From assembly GCF_000002985.6 (NCBI RefSeq), contig NC_003284.9, positions 15,190,001 to 15,254,000 on the forward strand: a stretch of 64,000 nt of DNA, given 5' to 3'. Below are positions 36,244 to 48,100 of this stretch, in pieces. The number at the start of each line of letters is the position of its first letter. Positions within the stretch are counted from its first letter, which is position 1. The notes beneath the pieces are model-generated. The model searched no databases and was not told where the DNA came from. It worked only from the letters and a program-made list of their open reading frames with translations. The translations under genes were made by a program, and so were the position numbers. This DNA is from Caenorhabditis elegans (taxonomy: Eukaryota; Nematoda; Chromadorea; Rhabditida; Rhabditidae).

Positions 36244-39200
36244 TTATTTTTTGATAACAGAACTCTCGGATTCTTGCGTCTCTTCCTCTTCCAGTATTGC
36301 CTTTTCCTTGTAGAAGTGGTGACCACTGTCACAAGCATTGTAATTGTAATGTTCGGTATTTGCATGATTTCGCTTGACAGATTCTAGGAGTTCACCAGCA
36401 ATACATGGAACTGGACGGTATTGGTAATCCTGAAATATAACTATTGGACCATTTTTCAAAACCTTTAATAAGACATACAATGTCGTAGCTACTACCAGCG
36501 TTTTGAGTCAGGTACCCTGCGTGATGAGATGTTGTCAGTCTTGAACCGGAAGAAATGCTGTATCCCTCGAAACCGGATTCGGATTCTGAAAAAAAACGAC
36601 ATTGCCAATTTTGGCACTTCACAACTGAACTGAAAACAACAGAAAATAACAAACCTTCCATAAAATTGGAAGTCTCATAGATATGTGATCGACTTTGAGC
36701 AACTGAGCTGCTGTCTCGTTTTGCTTTCAAGATTATTCCGCTCTGTGCCACGATATCACTTGTCAAATCAACAAACTCTTCTTGGTGCACAGTTTTGGCA
36801 TCAAATTTACGGCCCTCCGATGATAAAATTTTGTGTTGAATAGGAACTGATCTAATCACTCTCTCGTTTCTTCTATGTATAAAGTCTTCTTGGTTCTGTG
36901 TCTTTGCTTCGAAATGTTGACCATCTCCTTGCAGGATCTTATTGTCAGATGGAACCTTCTTGGCATACCTCTCTCCACTGATGTGAGTGAAGTCTTCTTG
37001 GTTCTGTGTCTTTGCTTCGAAATGTTGACCATCTCCTTGCAGGATCTTGTTGTCAGATGGAACCTTCTTGGCATACCGTTCTCCACTGATGTGAGTGAAG
37101 TCTTCTTGATTCTGAGTTCTTGCTTCGAACTGTTGACCATCTCCTTGCAGGATCTTATTGTCAGATGGAACCTTCTTGGCATACCGTTCTCCACTGATGT
37201 GAGTGAAGTCTTCTTGATTCTGAGTTCTTGCTTCGAACTGTTGACCATCTCCTTGCAGGATCTTATTGTCAGATGGAACCTTCTTGGCATACCGTTCTCC
37301 ACTGATGTGAGTGAAGTCTTCTTGATTCTGAGTTCTTGCTTCGAACTGTTGACCATCTCCTTGCAGGATCTTATTGTCAGATGGAACCTTCTTGGCATAC
37401 CGTTCTCCACTGATGTGAGTGAAGTCTTCTTGATTCTGAGTTCTTGCTTCGAACTGTTGACCATCTCCTTGCAGGATCTTATTGTCAGATGGAACCTTCT
37501 TGGCATACCGTTCTCCACTGATGTGAGTGAAGTCTTCTTGGTTCTGAGTTCTTGCTTCGAACTGTTGACCATCTCCTTGCAGGATCTTATTGTCAGATGG
37601 AACCTTCTTGGCATACCGTTCTCCACTGATGTGAGTGAAGTCTTCTTGATTCTGAGTTCTTGCTTCGAACTGTTGACCATCTCCTTGCAGGATCTTATTG
37701 TCAGATGGAACCTTCTTGGCATACCGTTCTCCACTGATGTGAGTGAAGTCTTCTTGATTCTGAGTTCTTGCTTCGAAATGTTGACCATCCCCTTGCAGAA
37801 TCTTATTGTCAGATGGAACCTTCTTGGCATACCGTTCTCCACTGATGTGAGTGAAGTCTTCTTGATTCTGAGTTCTTGCTTCGAACTGTTGACCATCTCC
37901 TTGCAGGATCTTATTGTCAGATGGAACCTTCTTGGCATACCGTTCTCCACTGATGTGAGTGAAGTCTTCTTGATTCTGAGTTCTTGCTTCGAACTGTTGA
38001 CCATCTCCTTGCAGGATCTTATTGTCAGATGGAACCTTCTTGGCATACCGTTCTCCACTGATGTGAGTGAAGTCTTCTTGATTCTGAGTTCTTGCTTCGA
38101 AATGTTGACCATCCCCTTGCAGAATCTTATTGTCAGATGGAACCTTCTTGGCATACCGTTCTCCACTGATGTGAGTGAAGTCTTCTTGATTCTGAGTTCT
38201 TGCTTCGAAATGTTGACCATCTCCTTGCAGGATCTTATTGTCAGATGGAACCTTCTTGGCATACCGTTCTCCACTGATGTGAGTGAAGTCTTCTTGATTC
38301 TGTGTCTTTGCTTCGAAATGTTGACCATCCCCTTGCAGGATCTTATTGTCAGATGGAACCTTCTTGGCATACCGTTCTCCACTGATGTGAGTGAAGTCTT
38401 CTTGATTCTGAGTTCTTGCTTCGAACTGTTGACCATCTCCTTGCAGGATCTTATTGTCAGATGGAACCTTCTTGGCATACCGTTCTCCACTGATGTGAGT
38501 GAAGTCTTCTTGATTCTGAGTTCTTGCTTCGAACTGTTGACCATCTCCTTGCAGGATCTTATTGTCAGATGGAACCTTCTTGGCATACCGTTCTCCACTG
38601 ATGTGAGTGAAGTCTTCTTGATTCTGAGTTCTTGCTTCGAACTGTTGACCATCTCCTTGCAGGATCTTATTGTCAGATGGAACCTTCTTGGCATACCGTT
38701 CTCCACTGATGTGAGTGAAGTCTTCTTGGTTCTGTGTCTTTGCTTCGAAATGTTGACCATCCCCTTGCAGAATCTTATTGTCAGATGGAACCTTCTGGGC
38801 ATACCTCTCTCCACTGATGTGAGTGAAGTCTTCTTGATTCTGAGTTCTTGCTTCGAACTGTTGACCAGCTCCTTGCAGGATCTTATTGTCAGATGGAACC
38901 TTCTTGGCATACCGCTCTCCACTGATATGAGTGTAATCTTCTTGATTCTGAGTTTTACTTTGTTGATCAGTTTTGTTGGTGGATGTTCTTGATTGCTGGG
39001 AATACAATATGTGATGATCCGAAGGATGTCTAATCTGGGTATGTTCAGCTTTCCGATAAATAAAGTCTTCTTGGTTTTGAGTTGTATGTGCCATATTTTG
39101 TTTCCCATGTATTTCTCTGTGAGTGGCGCTGTGTCTGTCGTGCGCCTTGACTGCTTGTTTTTTTGAATACTTTGGTGAATTAATATTGTCCTGCGGAGTT

Positions 39201-40621
39201 TTATTGCTTGTATTCTTTGACGATGTTGCTCGATCTGCTCCAGATTCTTTAAACAGTTCGTTAATTTGACTGTTATTCCTGGGGGAGTAGTTTCGATTGA
39301 CATTCACTTCGATTAATTTGTGTTGTTGGTTGTTTGTTCCATTTTTCTCGGCACGCGTTTGCACTTTTGCATTATCAATTGATGTGCCACTGTTACTGTT
39401 ATCTTTCAACTCGGCTATCTGTAATTTTTTCTTCAGTGTCCATCATTCACTATTAACTATACCTGATGAAGCCTCCTCGCTTCGAATACTTGACTTGAAT
39501 TTCGATGTGTTTTTTGATATCCAGTAATTTGTTCGTTAATGCTCACAGTTTTCTTTGCACCCGTTAAAGTCGATTGCCGTTTCGATTCTGCAGAGTTTGC
39601 ACGTTCTTCGCTGTGCTGCCGTAAAGCTTGTTGAATCGAACTCCGACTATTTCGTTCTCTTCCAGACTGAGATGTTGCTCGACCATTGTCGGCTTTCAAT
39701 ATTGGTGGTAGCTGAAAATGTTACGCTTAAAGTTATAAAACTGCACAAATTTTTTAAAGTAATTAGGAGTTATAGAATAAAAGTTTTCAAGAAATTTTGT
39801 GAAGCAATTTGGCCTTTTTTTAGTTGATCTAATTATGCGTAAACACAATTTTTAAGTACTACCTAAGAACCTGAAGCTCTCACTTACTTGAACAGTTTCT
39901 CTCTGTGTTGACCTTGTCTCTGCCACACTTTGCTCTCCATTTTGTGTCTTTGCTGTAAGAGTATTAAAATTGATGTTTTCTTGAATGCTCTCTCACCTCG
40001 ATACTCTGATGATTTTATATTTCTTGTTTGAGTTCCACCAGTTCCGGTGTTATTTTCCTCTGTGAATAAGGATGAGATTGTTGAGTAATGACGTGTTGGT
40101 GTTGTGCGTTGTGATTTTTGATGATAGCTTGATGATTCGAAGGAAGTCTGCAAGTTAGAAAGTTAGAAATGTTTTAAAAGTTTATCTGAAGTCGTCAGTA
40201 ATTCTGCATGATAAATATGCATTTCTACAATCTTCTTACTTTGGTAAAAACGTTACTCAAAAAGTAATCATATTCGAATGAATTTTTAATGGACAACTTA
40301 TATGTACATATCTCGTGTTTTTTTTGGCGTATAGACGTGCACCACTAAAAAGCAAAATTTTCTCGCAATTAGTTATGTGTTTTGGAAAAACACCAATGAA
40401 ATTTTTTTTTAGTATCATAGTGTAAAAAAAGGATTACCTGAGTAATTGATTTTTCCTGACTCAAGCCAGTCTTTCCATCTCCTAATTGAAAACTACTTGC
40501 GTTCCTATCGTGTGGACACTTGTGACGCCTGAAACATTCATACCAATTTCATGTGTTCTAACACAACAAAAACCAACCCGCATGTGCAAATTTGACAAAT
40601 GCATTTGGCCCCGTGAGACAT
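36244..40621 (-). CDS. SAXO/MAP6-type microtubule-stabilising protein with 19 tandem repeats, 8 exons
   Basis: Exons 40621-40578, 40528-40438, 40147-39997, 39952-39888, 39711-39463, 39418-36655, 36585-36479 and 36429-36244 splice in phase into 1218 residues. The N-terminus has the signature KCICQICTCGRHKCPH (residues 6-21), which marks SAXO1/SAXO2 (stabilisers of axonemal microtubules). Residues about 355-1040 are nineteen 36-residue repeats of the form NQEDFTHISGERYAKKVPSD followed by NKILQGDGQ, matching the Mn microtubule-binding modules of SAXO/MAP6 proteins; two or three diverged modules flank the array. In nematodes, axonemes exist only in sensory cilia, so a ciliary or neuronal microtubule role is inferred. 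The ATG is 7 nt after an acceptor (GTTTTCAG). Minus-strand AATAAA lies at 36167-36172. The repeat number is far above that of vertebrate SAXO proteins. Confidence 0.87.
36889..38940 (-). repeat. 19 x 108 bp coding minisatellite
   Basis: Exactly 2052 bp = 19 units of 108 bp (36 codons), nearly identical to one another at DNA level, within one 2764 bp exon. Two unit classes differ by linked changes (GAACTG/GAGTTCTT versus GAAATG/TGTCTTT). Because 108 is a multiple of 3, other frames on both strands are also open. Confidence 0.96.
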
Positions 40622-42759
40622 GAGACTTCTGAAAACAATTGGTTCAAAATGGAAAATTGATGAGATGTGCTGTCAAGTTTTGAAATGATGATAGACATGC
40701 CGAAAACTTTCAATGGCAAAAAAAAGAATAAGAATAAGAGTTGTTAGTTATGATAGTGATAAGATGAATGTCGCAATATGTTTATCGAAAGCGCATTAAT
40801 GTGCTGAATAAACATTCGAGTAAAGGAAATTTGCCATATTATAGCGAACATCAGATTGTGCCGACAAAAAGAAAATTGCAGGAAAGGGCGAGTTTAACTG
40901 TAAATTTCGGCGGTCAATTTTATTAAAAATAAAATAAACGTTTCAATTTTATTTTTTTGAAAACAAACACGTCGTGTTTTCAAGTTGTTGTTTGGCTGTT
41001 TTCCAAAAAAAAAAAACTGAGACATCAAAAACCATGGAAAGTTCTTGTAGAAATCCTAAGTCTGTTGAAAAAAGTTATTAAACGAGAACAAAATATTTCT
41101 ATTTTCTTATCACTAACGTTAACGAAAATCATATTTATCAAACTCTAATGACATTAACTGAAATTTTATGAACAGGAGATGAACTACAGATTGTTCGAAT
41201 TTTGATTTAATATTTTTTTAAATTGGAGTTTTATTAAAATGAAAAGCAATATTTTGAACTGATAATTGAAAATTGTGAACATTTTACTATTAGACTGGGA
41301 ACTTAGCGGCCAAATTAATTTATACTTCCTAAATAAAATACCTTAATTAAAAATTGTATCATATTGACATTAAAGTTTGTAGTTGAATGGTTTAGCTTTT
41401 TTTTTAAATAAAACCTAATGAAACTTTATAGGTGTAGTTTAGGGTTATGAAACAAGTATTTTGTTGTTTTTTGTAAAAAAAAATAATTCAACATGCTTGA
41501 GACTATTCATAATTGATTCACTTCTCAGGATGTTGTAAATATAATCAATTTTCCAACTGCAAAAAAAACATACAATTATTATTATTTTCATAAGTAATAA
41601 TCCTTTGACAAAGCCTCGTATACTTCCATTACATGATGGTTTATGTACTTTATGATTAAGAAATTTTTGAAATGTTTGACAATAGTGACTTGGTAAACTA
41701 AATTTTAAGATTTTTGTTTTCAGAAAATCTGATTCACAAGTTACAAATAATTGCTAACAATCATTTTACCAAACGCATGATTGAAGGGAACACGAATAAA
41801 AGAAGCCGATCTCAAATCTTAAAATAAGGAATTTTAAAATTTTCTGACATATGTATAAACTCATGAGCAATACCAATATCTTTGGCTAGGTGACGAAAAA
41901 GCAAAAAAAAAAAAGAAAAAATGGGTGAAAAGAACGAAGAAAATTTTTCATGGAATAGGCAGAATAGAAGAAAAAAAAACATCCTTCTTTTCTTGCGAAT
42001 GAAAAATAGATTTAGATGAATAAAGCAGACTTGAAGAGGAAAACCGAGGAGAAAGAGAAGGATGAAGAGAGTGGGGAAAACGGGAAGAGAGATACGGAAA
42101 AACTGCGTACATTTTTGGCTTGATGTCTAATATGGAATAGTTTAACAAGCTGCTCTCATATAGCGCATGGCACCGAAACTTTGTTGTCTTGTTCGTATGT
42201 ACACATCAAAATGCTTCACCCTCTTCTTCTTCCCCCCATATCTGCCATTTGCACACGTTGCTATGGGCTCTTTATTCCGTCATCCCCCCCCTGTCTTCTC
42301 CGCTCTCCTCATTTGCCGCCATCCTTTTGCTCATACGTTTGTCTCTTTGTCGAAATTTTTCGTACTTTCACACGGGTAGTAGGTGCAGATTTTGGGCGAG
42401 TTTGGAGGTAGGAGAAGAGAGGAGAAGATAATTGGCACTCAGCATAAAAAAAAAGAGAGAGGACAGGGGGACGAATTTTGGAGTGTTTTTAAAAACAACA
42501 AGTCAGAAATCGCTGTGGGATTACCGCTTTCCGCGGAACTTTCTGACTTGGAAATCTACTTGGAATTTCGGTTTTGAGTAAGAATGGGCTCAGAAATAAA
42601 AATGAGGGCAGAGCCGAAAAGGAATATATTGATGACAGTCGCGGAAGGGATTTTATACAACGTTGGTAAAAAATTCAATATTCATACAATAAATTAATGA
42701 ATTAAGGTAGGCTCAAAATGACTCCAAAAAGAGCAAGAATTTGAAGAAAAAAAAATTTA

Positions 42760-43185
42760 TGTGAAGTAGCGTCAGTGGGAATTTAGTCTAAATAGACTTA
42801 TAATATTCCAAAACGGCCAAATATTATAATAAAACACTCCAACAAATTTCAGGTTTTTCATAAAAAAAATTTGTAAATTGCCAAAATTGGAAAAATATGA
42901 GCTTTTGAGAAAATCCAAAGCAATGTCGCATGTTTCGACCCCAACAATATTTTAGACCGAATAATTAAAACAAAATCACCATATAAAAAATAGAGAAAAA
43001 CAATTTTTTTTTGGTCGACTTCCAAAACTACGAGTGGCAAAACTGATAATTAATTGTCACTTTTTGACAGTAAACAAAAACATTTCAAAAAATTTTTGAA
43101 ATGTTTTATTATGATATTCGGTCATTTTGGCACCATAGAAGTAGTTTTTCACACTTTGCTCACAGGCACTACTCCACCTTTTAAA
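42760..43185. mobile_element. Family A MITE
   Basis: Left GTGAAGTAGCGTCAGTGGGA, right GGCACTACTCCACCTTTTAA; internal sequence matches the other copies in inverted order. Confidence 0.82.
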
Positions 43186-44524
43186 TATTCATCCCAGTTA
43201 AAAAACATCGATAAAAATAATAATATCCAGATAAATGTGTTAAAACCTTGCAGATTTTATTTTTGCCGATTCAATGTTTATTCTTATTTTCTGACTATAA
43301 TTTTAAAATTCAGAAAATATCTTTAAAAAAAGGTTTATTAGCATTTATATAATTTAAAAATAAACTTATCTTTATTATTCTCCTTAAAACGACCAAGCAA
43401 AATTATCGAAGTGAAAATATCATAAGTTATAATTTTGAAACAATTTCCTTCTACACTTTTTTTCAAAATATTTTTATACACATCAAATTAGGTTCAATCG
43501 AATTATAAATTTTCTGAATATATGTAAACAGTTTTCAATTGTCGCAAAAACCTTCTTACAATAGAATTACCACAACTTGAACGCTACATCTAAATGCCCT
43601 TAATGCAATTATAGCAATTGAAACATTGAAACATTGATTTTGTTGGAACAAAGAGATCTAGGAAAACACTAATTTTGTGAATGCACGCGAACTTCCAAAT
43701 AAGAAAGTTTCTCCAAAAATTGCAACTTCTAAAGAATAGAAACTTGGAACAATTGGAAGAGGGAGTTGGGAGAAAAAAACACAAAAAAAATAACGAGTTT
43801 TCGACTGGCCAATTTTGAGTGAAATCATGAGCGGCGGGAATTTTTGTTTCTCTGCGGACGGCCAACCAAATACGAATCGGTTTTCACTTCTTCCTTCTCT
43901 GTTGTTGCCCTCGTTTTTTTTTCAAATTTGAGGTTGCGGGTGGCGGTTTCAATGATCATCGGGAGTATTTTGTTTACTATCTGTCACGCAAAAATGGAGT
44001 GTGCGACAAGTGTAATGAGTTAGTTGTGCCAAAAATAGGAAAATGTTTTATGACCAATGTATCGTATGATCTAGATGAGATGTGCATCACATCGTTCGCA
44101 TTGCTCCATTTCGAAAATTAATTTCTGTAAACAGAGCCATCATTTGTGCTCCAAATATTGTTTGCAATATTAATCTGTAATTAGTCGGTACTGAAACTTC
44201 TGGGAAAAGCTTTGAAATAATATAAAAAGGGAAGTACAGTTTGTGGGTATTTTTCTTTTATAGACTAGAAATCGTTCAATACGGCGGAATTTCATGAAAA
44301 AGACCTCTTGAAAAATTCCGAAAATTTTTTATGGCGGGTCAAAGTTTCAAAAAAACACCTCATTTTGCTGAAATCTGATATCTCGTCAACTTTTTTGTTG
44401 CAGCAACTGGTATATAGTTTTTCTGAAAAATTTTCAAGTATTCTAGTAGTGATTTCCTGAATTTGTTAGAACTTACAGCAAACAGCTTCCAGCTTACAGA
44501 GAAATTTAAATTTACAAAGACGAT

Positions 44525-44690
44525 TAAAGAACGATCCGTTTTTCAAGCAATGCAGTGCGGATCTAGGATTCAGGTACACTACCTGGTGGTGATCCCACTG
44601 GGCTATAATTTAAGCTATGTCCTAGCCGAGGACTGTGGCCGATAATCCAGTCATTTATTGCTCCACTTCCCAAAAGAGGCTGAGTGAAAA
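44525..44690. mobile_element. SINE-body copy without tRNA head
   Basis: Shares GGACTGTGGCCGATAATCCA and flanking segments (TGCGGATCTGGGA-like, CACTTCCCAA) with 15125-15250. The sequence ends at AGAGGCTGAG, before the tRNA-like head would begin. Confidence 0.6.
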
Positions 44691-45121
44691 AGTTTTATTA
44701 AAAAATAACAAAATAATCATGAAATTAAAAATTATAGAGAGTTTGTTTTTCTGTAAATGTTTTACACAGTTTTAGATTTTTAGTCATGTTCTTTCTTTTT
44801 GAAATTTTTCAATGCATTCAGAATTAAAAAAAAAAGATAACGTTTTATTTTCTCACAAGTAAATCACAAATAATTAGCTACCTCATCGAATTGACTAGAC
44901 TTTGTGATAAACTGAAAGTTGAAAACTAACAAGTATTCGTACTGTTTGGATTTGGAGTAAAATACTATATCACAGATGAAAGGAAATGGAAAATGACGGT
45001 GTTGTGGAAAACTCAGTAAAAAATTGGATAAGTAAAAAGTCCAAATAATAAACATATATACATATCCGAAATAAATTTTGAAAAACAAAACAAAAAAATA
45101 TACCAGCATTTTAATACACAT

Positions 45122-48100
45122 TTAGACACATTTTTCACAGTTGAACCATCCTTCGAGAGTGCGACAATTTTTGCGGCTCTCAGCAAGCTTTTTGACTTTC
45201 AGCAATGGGATGCATAACATGTACATTTTGTGCTTTACCAGGTATCCACCATTGTTCCAGATGCTCACTTCGAGAACCCGAGTTGAGAGAATTTCGATTG
45301 GGAACTCCGTGTAGTTGAGCTGAAAATCATATATATATATATATATAATTTACAATACAATATAAAATTTTAAAAAAATTCCAAAATGTACTCACATCTT
45401 GATTAAACGTTGGGTGACGAGTTCCGCGGACCACCTGAGTCTTTTGTTTCGATTGATTACGCAAATCCGGTCTGACATAAGTCTTCACATATGGATCCGG
45501 TTGCTGGTTATTTTGAAGAAGAGCCAAATATTTGGCATGCCCTGAAAAGTATAAAATTCATTTCTACTAAATTTTTTTTGTCACTTTTAACTCACCTATA
45601 AATACACTCAACGTCTCTTTTACACTATTATACTCAATTTTCAAATAGATTTGACATTGAGATGGCATGTCGAGCGACTCGTCAATGTAGGTATCGCACT
45701 TATTGTCGCGAAGAATCGAATGGAAGAAAGTGTAGACCAGGTCGCACTGAAAAATGGGAAAATAAATAGATTGTTAAAAATGAAGTGCTCCCACTTTGGA
45801 AGAAATCTACATCAGAAGTCGATGTTCCGGAATAACTAATGGTGGTTAACTCTTATATTTATAACTTCCCTATTAATTTACATATCCCTCTGCAAAAATT
45901 GTATAGGCAATGAGATCCACCATGAACTTTGTGTTGTTCACCTTCATGGTTATTTATAGGGTACGGAGATGCTTCATTTTTGCTATAACTTTATTTTTCA
46001 AATAAAAAAGTACACCGAAACTGTATTTGAAAAATTCTTTGAATGTAATGAGAAAATATCTGAACAGAAAAATCATTACAATCTCCGCCTACATCTAGGT
46101 TAAGTTGTGCCTTCGCATTCAGTGGTCTCGTGGTGTAGTGGTTATCACATCTGTCTAACACACAGAAGGTCGGTGGTTCGAGCCCGCCCGAGATCAGTTT
46201 CTTTTTCTATTCCAGGGATGGAATTGCAAAACGTGCGACGACGAGAAATTTGGGTGCTTCCTCGTCCTGCCGCCGAGGACGTCCTGCTGAAAAAGACATC
46301 CTCCCTAACAAGCTTAATCATTTCCTATAGCTAAGTACTGCGACTTTGCCCATCCAAAAATGCAATAGAGAAATTCCAGTGGTTGTAGTACTCGATGTTT
46401 TACAACCATCTTGAATTTCGCTTACTTATAATAACTGAACAAAGGATTTAGCATTCAAAAGAATCGAACCCGCGAGCTTGTGCACACTAACCAGCGACGC
46501 AACCACTTGGCCGCAGGGGTCGTTTACAGATCGGACCACTGTGGCATTCAAATCAGGGTGGAGGGTGGAGATATCTGCGCGTGTGGTCCTAATTTGGTAA
46601 TCACTTCATAATTAAGAATTAATAGTCAACCGGAAGATTACCCGAAAACAGGTGACGTTGAGGTATCCTGCTAAGACTTATTGTTGGGTGTCGACGAAAT
46701 TGACCAACGACATGGCTAAGAAGATCGTACAATGTGAGCTCTCTAACTAACTGGTTTATTCCTTAGTTTAGTACTAATATAATAAACTTCTGTTCTTCTC
46801 CTCGTCGTTCCGCCTTCAGAACATAACAATTATCACTTTGAGGGCTGTTAAAAAGGACGAGTTAGGACGTCTATTGTCCTAGGCGACAGGACGAGGACGC
46901 GTCCCGTCCATCCGCTTTGGACAAGGATACGTCCTCGTTCTTCGCGTTTGGACGTCTTCAAGTCTCACTGTTGAAATTTTTGAACAAACAGTGAGAATTG
47001 GGGACGTCCAAACGCGAAGGACTGAGGACGCGTCCTCTTCCTCAACGAATATGCGTGGACGCGTCCTTGTCCTGCCGCCGAGGACGTCCTGCTGAAAAAG
47101 ACATCCTCCCTAACAAGCTTAATCATTTCCTATAGTCAAGTACTACAACTTTGCCCATCCAAAAATGCAATAGAGAAATTCCAGTGGTTGTAGTACTCAA
47201 TGTTTTACAACCATCTTGAACTTCACTTACTTATAATATGGCTAAGAAGATCGTACAATGTGAGCTCTCTAACTAACTGGTTTATTCCTTAGTTTAGTAC
47301 TACTATAATAAACTTCTGTTCTTCTCCTCGTCGTTCCGCCTTCAGAACATAACAATTATCACTTCCTCTAGTCAAGAACTATTAAGAAACCATCAGTTCA
47401 TGAGAATGCCTACTTTCCGGCGTGAAAATAGCGGTAACAGAGAGAACATGCGGCGACGAGAGATTTGGTGGGCCTTCGCTACAAGATATTCCGGCGCCAA
47501 GACGGTAGGCATTCTCATAACCTCATGGTTTGTTGTTAATACAACAAATTGTTATTACGTGTCTCTCAAATCATTCACGGATACCCCAGATGTGTAAAAA
47601 TGCTTACGTGGCAAATCTCATCCACTTGATTAAACAGGTAGATCAAAAACTTCTGCACGTGGATAATCCGCTTCTGGGCAACAGCTCTGACATTGGAACG
47701 CAAATTGGAAATTGTGTTCAACGACACTGCCATCATAGGGAATCTGAAAAAAAACCGTATTTTCGCAACAGAATAAATGTAAAATTGTGAAACCTTGCTC
47801 TCAACTTTGTATGCAGCTCCTCAAACTCGGCAAACGACCGATAGATGAATGATGATACCGCCACATTCTTACGATGCACCTCGACTTTGTACATCTAAAA
47901 CGGGAATCGTTATGTTTTTGATAGCTATGAAATATTAGACTCACATAAATTTTGTTGGGTATGCAGTGCTTCTCGAATTTCAACACAGTCACACGTGAAA
48001 TTCGTCCGTCGCTATTTTCACTGAAAGTAATCAAGTTTTAGATATTTTTTTGTTTTATTTTGTTCACTTCATTCTATTAGAACAAAATTACGAGATTTTA

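Larger units (their letters stand above)
40622..45121. other. Intergenic region between the SAXO-like gene and piki-1
   Basis: AT-rich, with a family A MITE at 42760-43185 and a SINE-body copy at 44525-44690. A C-rich stretch lies around 42215-42300. TTTATT at 44844-44849 may be part of the piki-1 3' end (minus-strand AATAAA). No exon supported. Confidence 0.5.

Noticed and set aside
36875-38992. Long plus-strand open frame of about 700 codons and a second minus-strand frame of about 800 codons over the repeat array
   Set aside because: Both arise because the 108 bp unit is a multiple of three and lacks stops in these frames; only the third frame splices to the SAXO motif and a sensible C-terminus.
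12605-45347. Shared string AGTTGAGCTGAAAATC followed by an AT run at 12605 and 45313
   Set aside because: Sixteen matching bases next to a common microsatellite are within what chance allows in 64 kb; no wider similarity.
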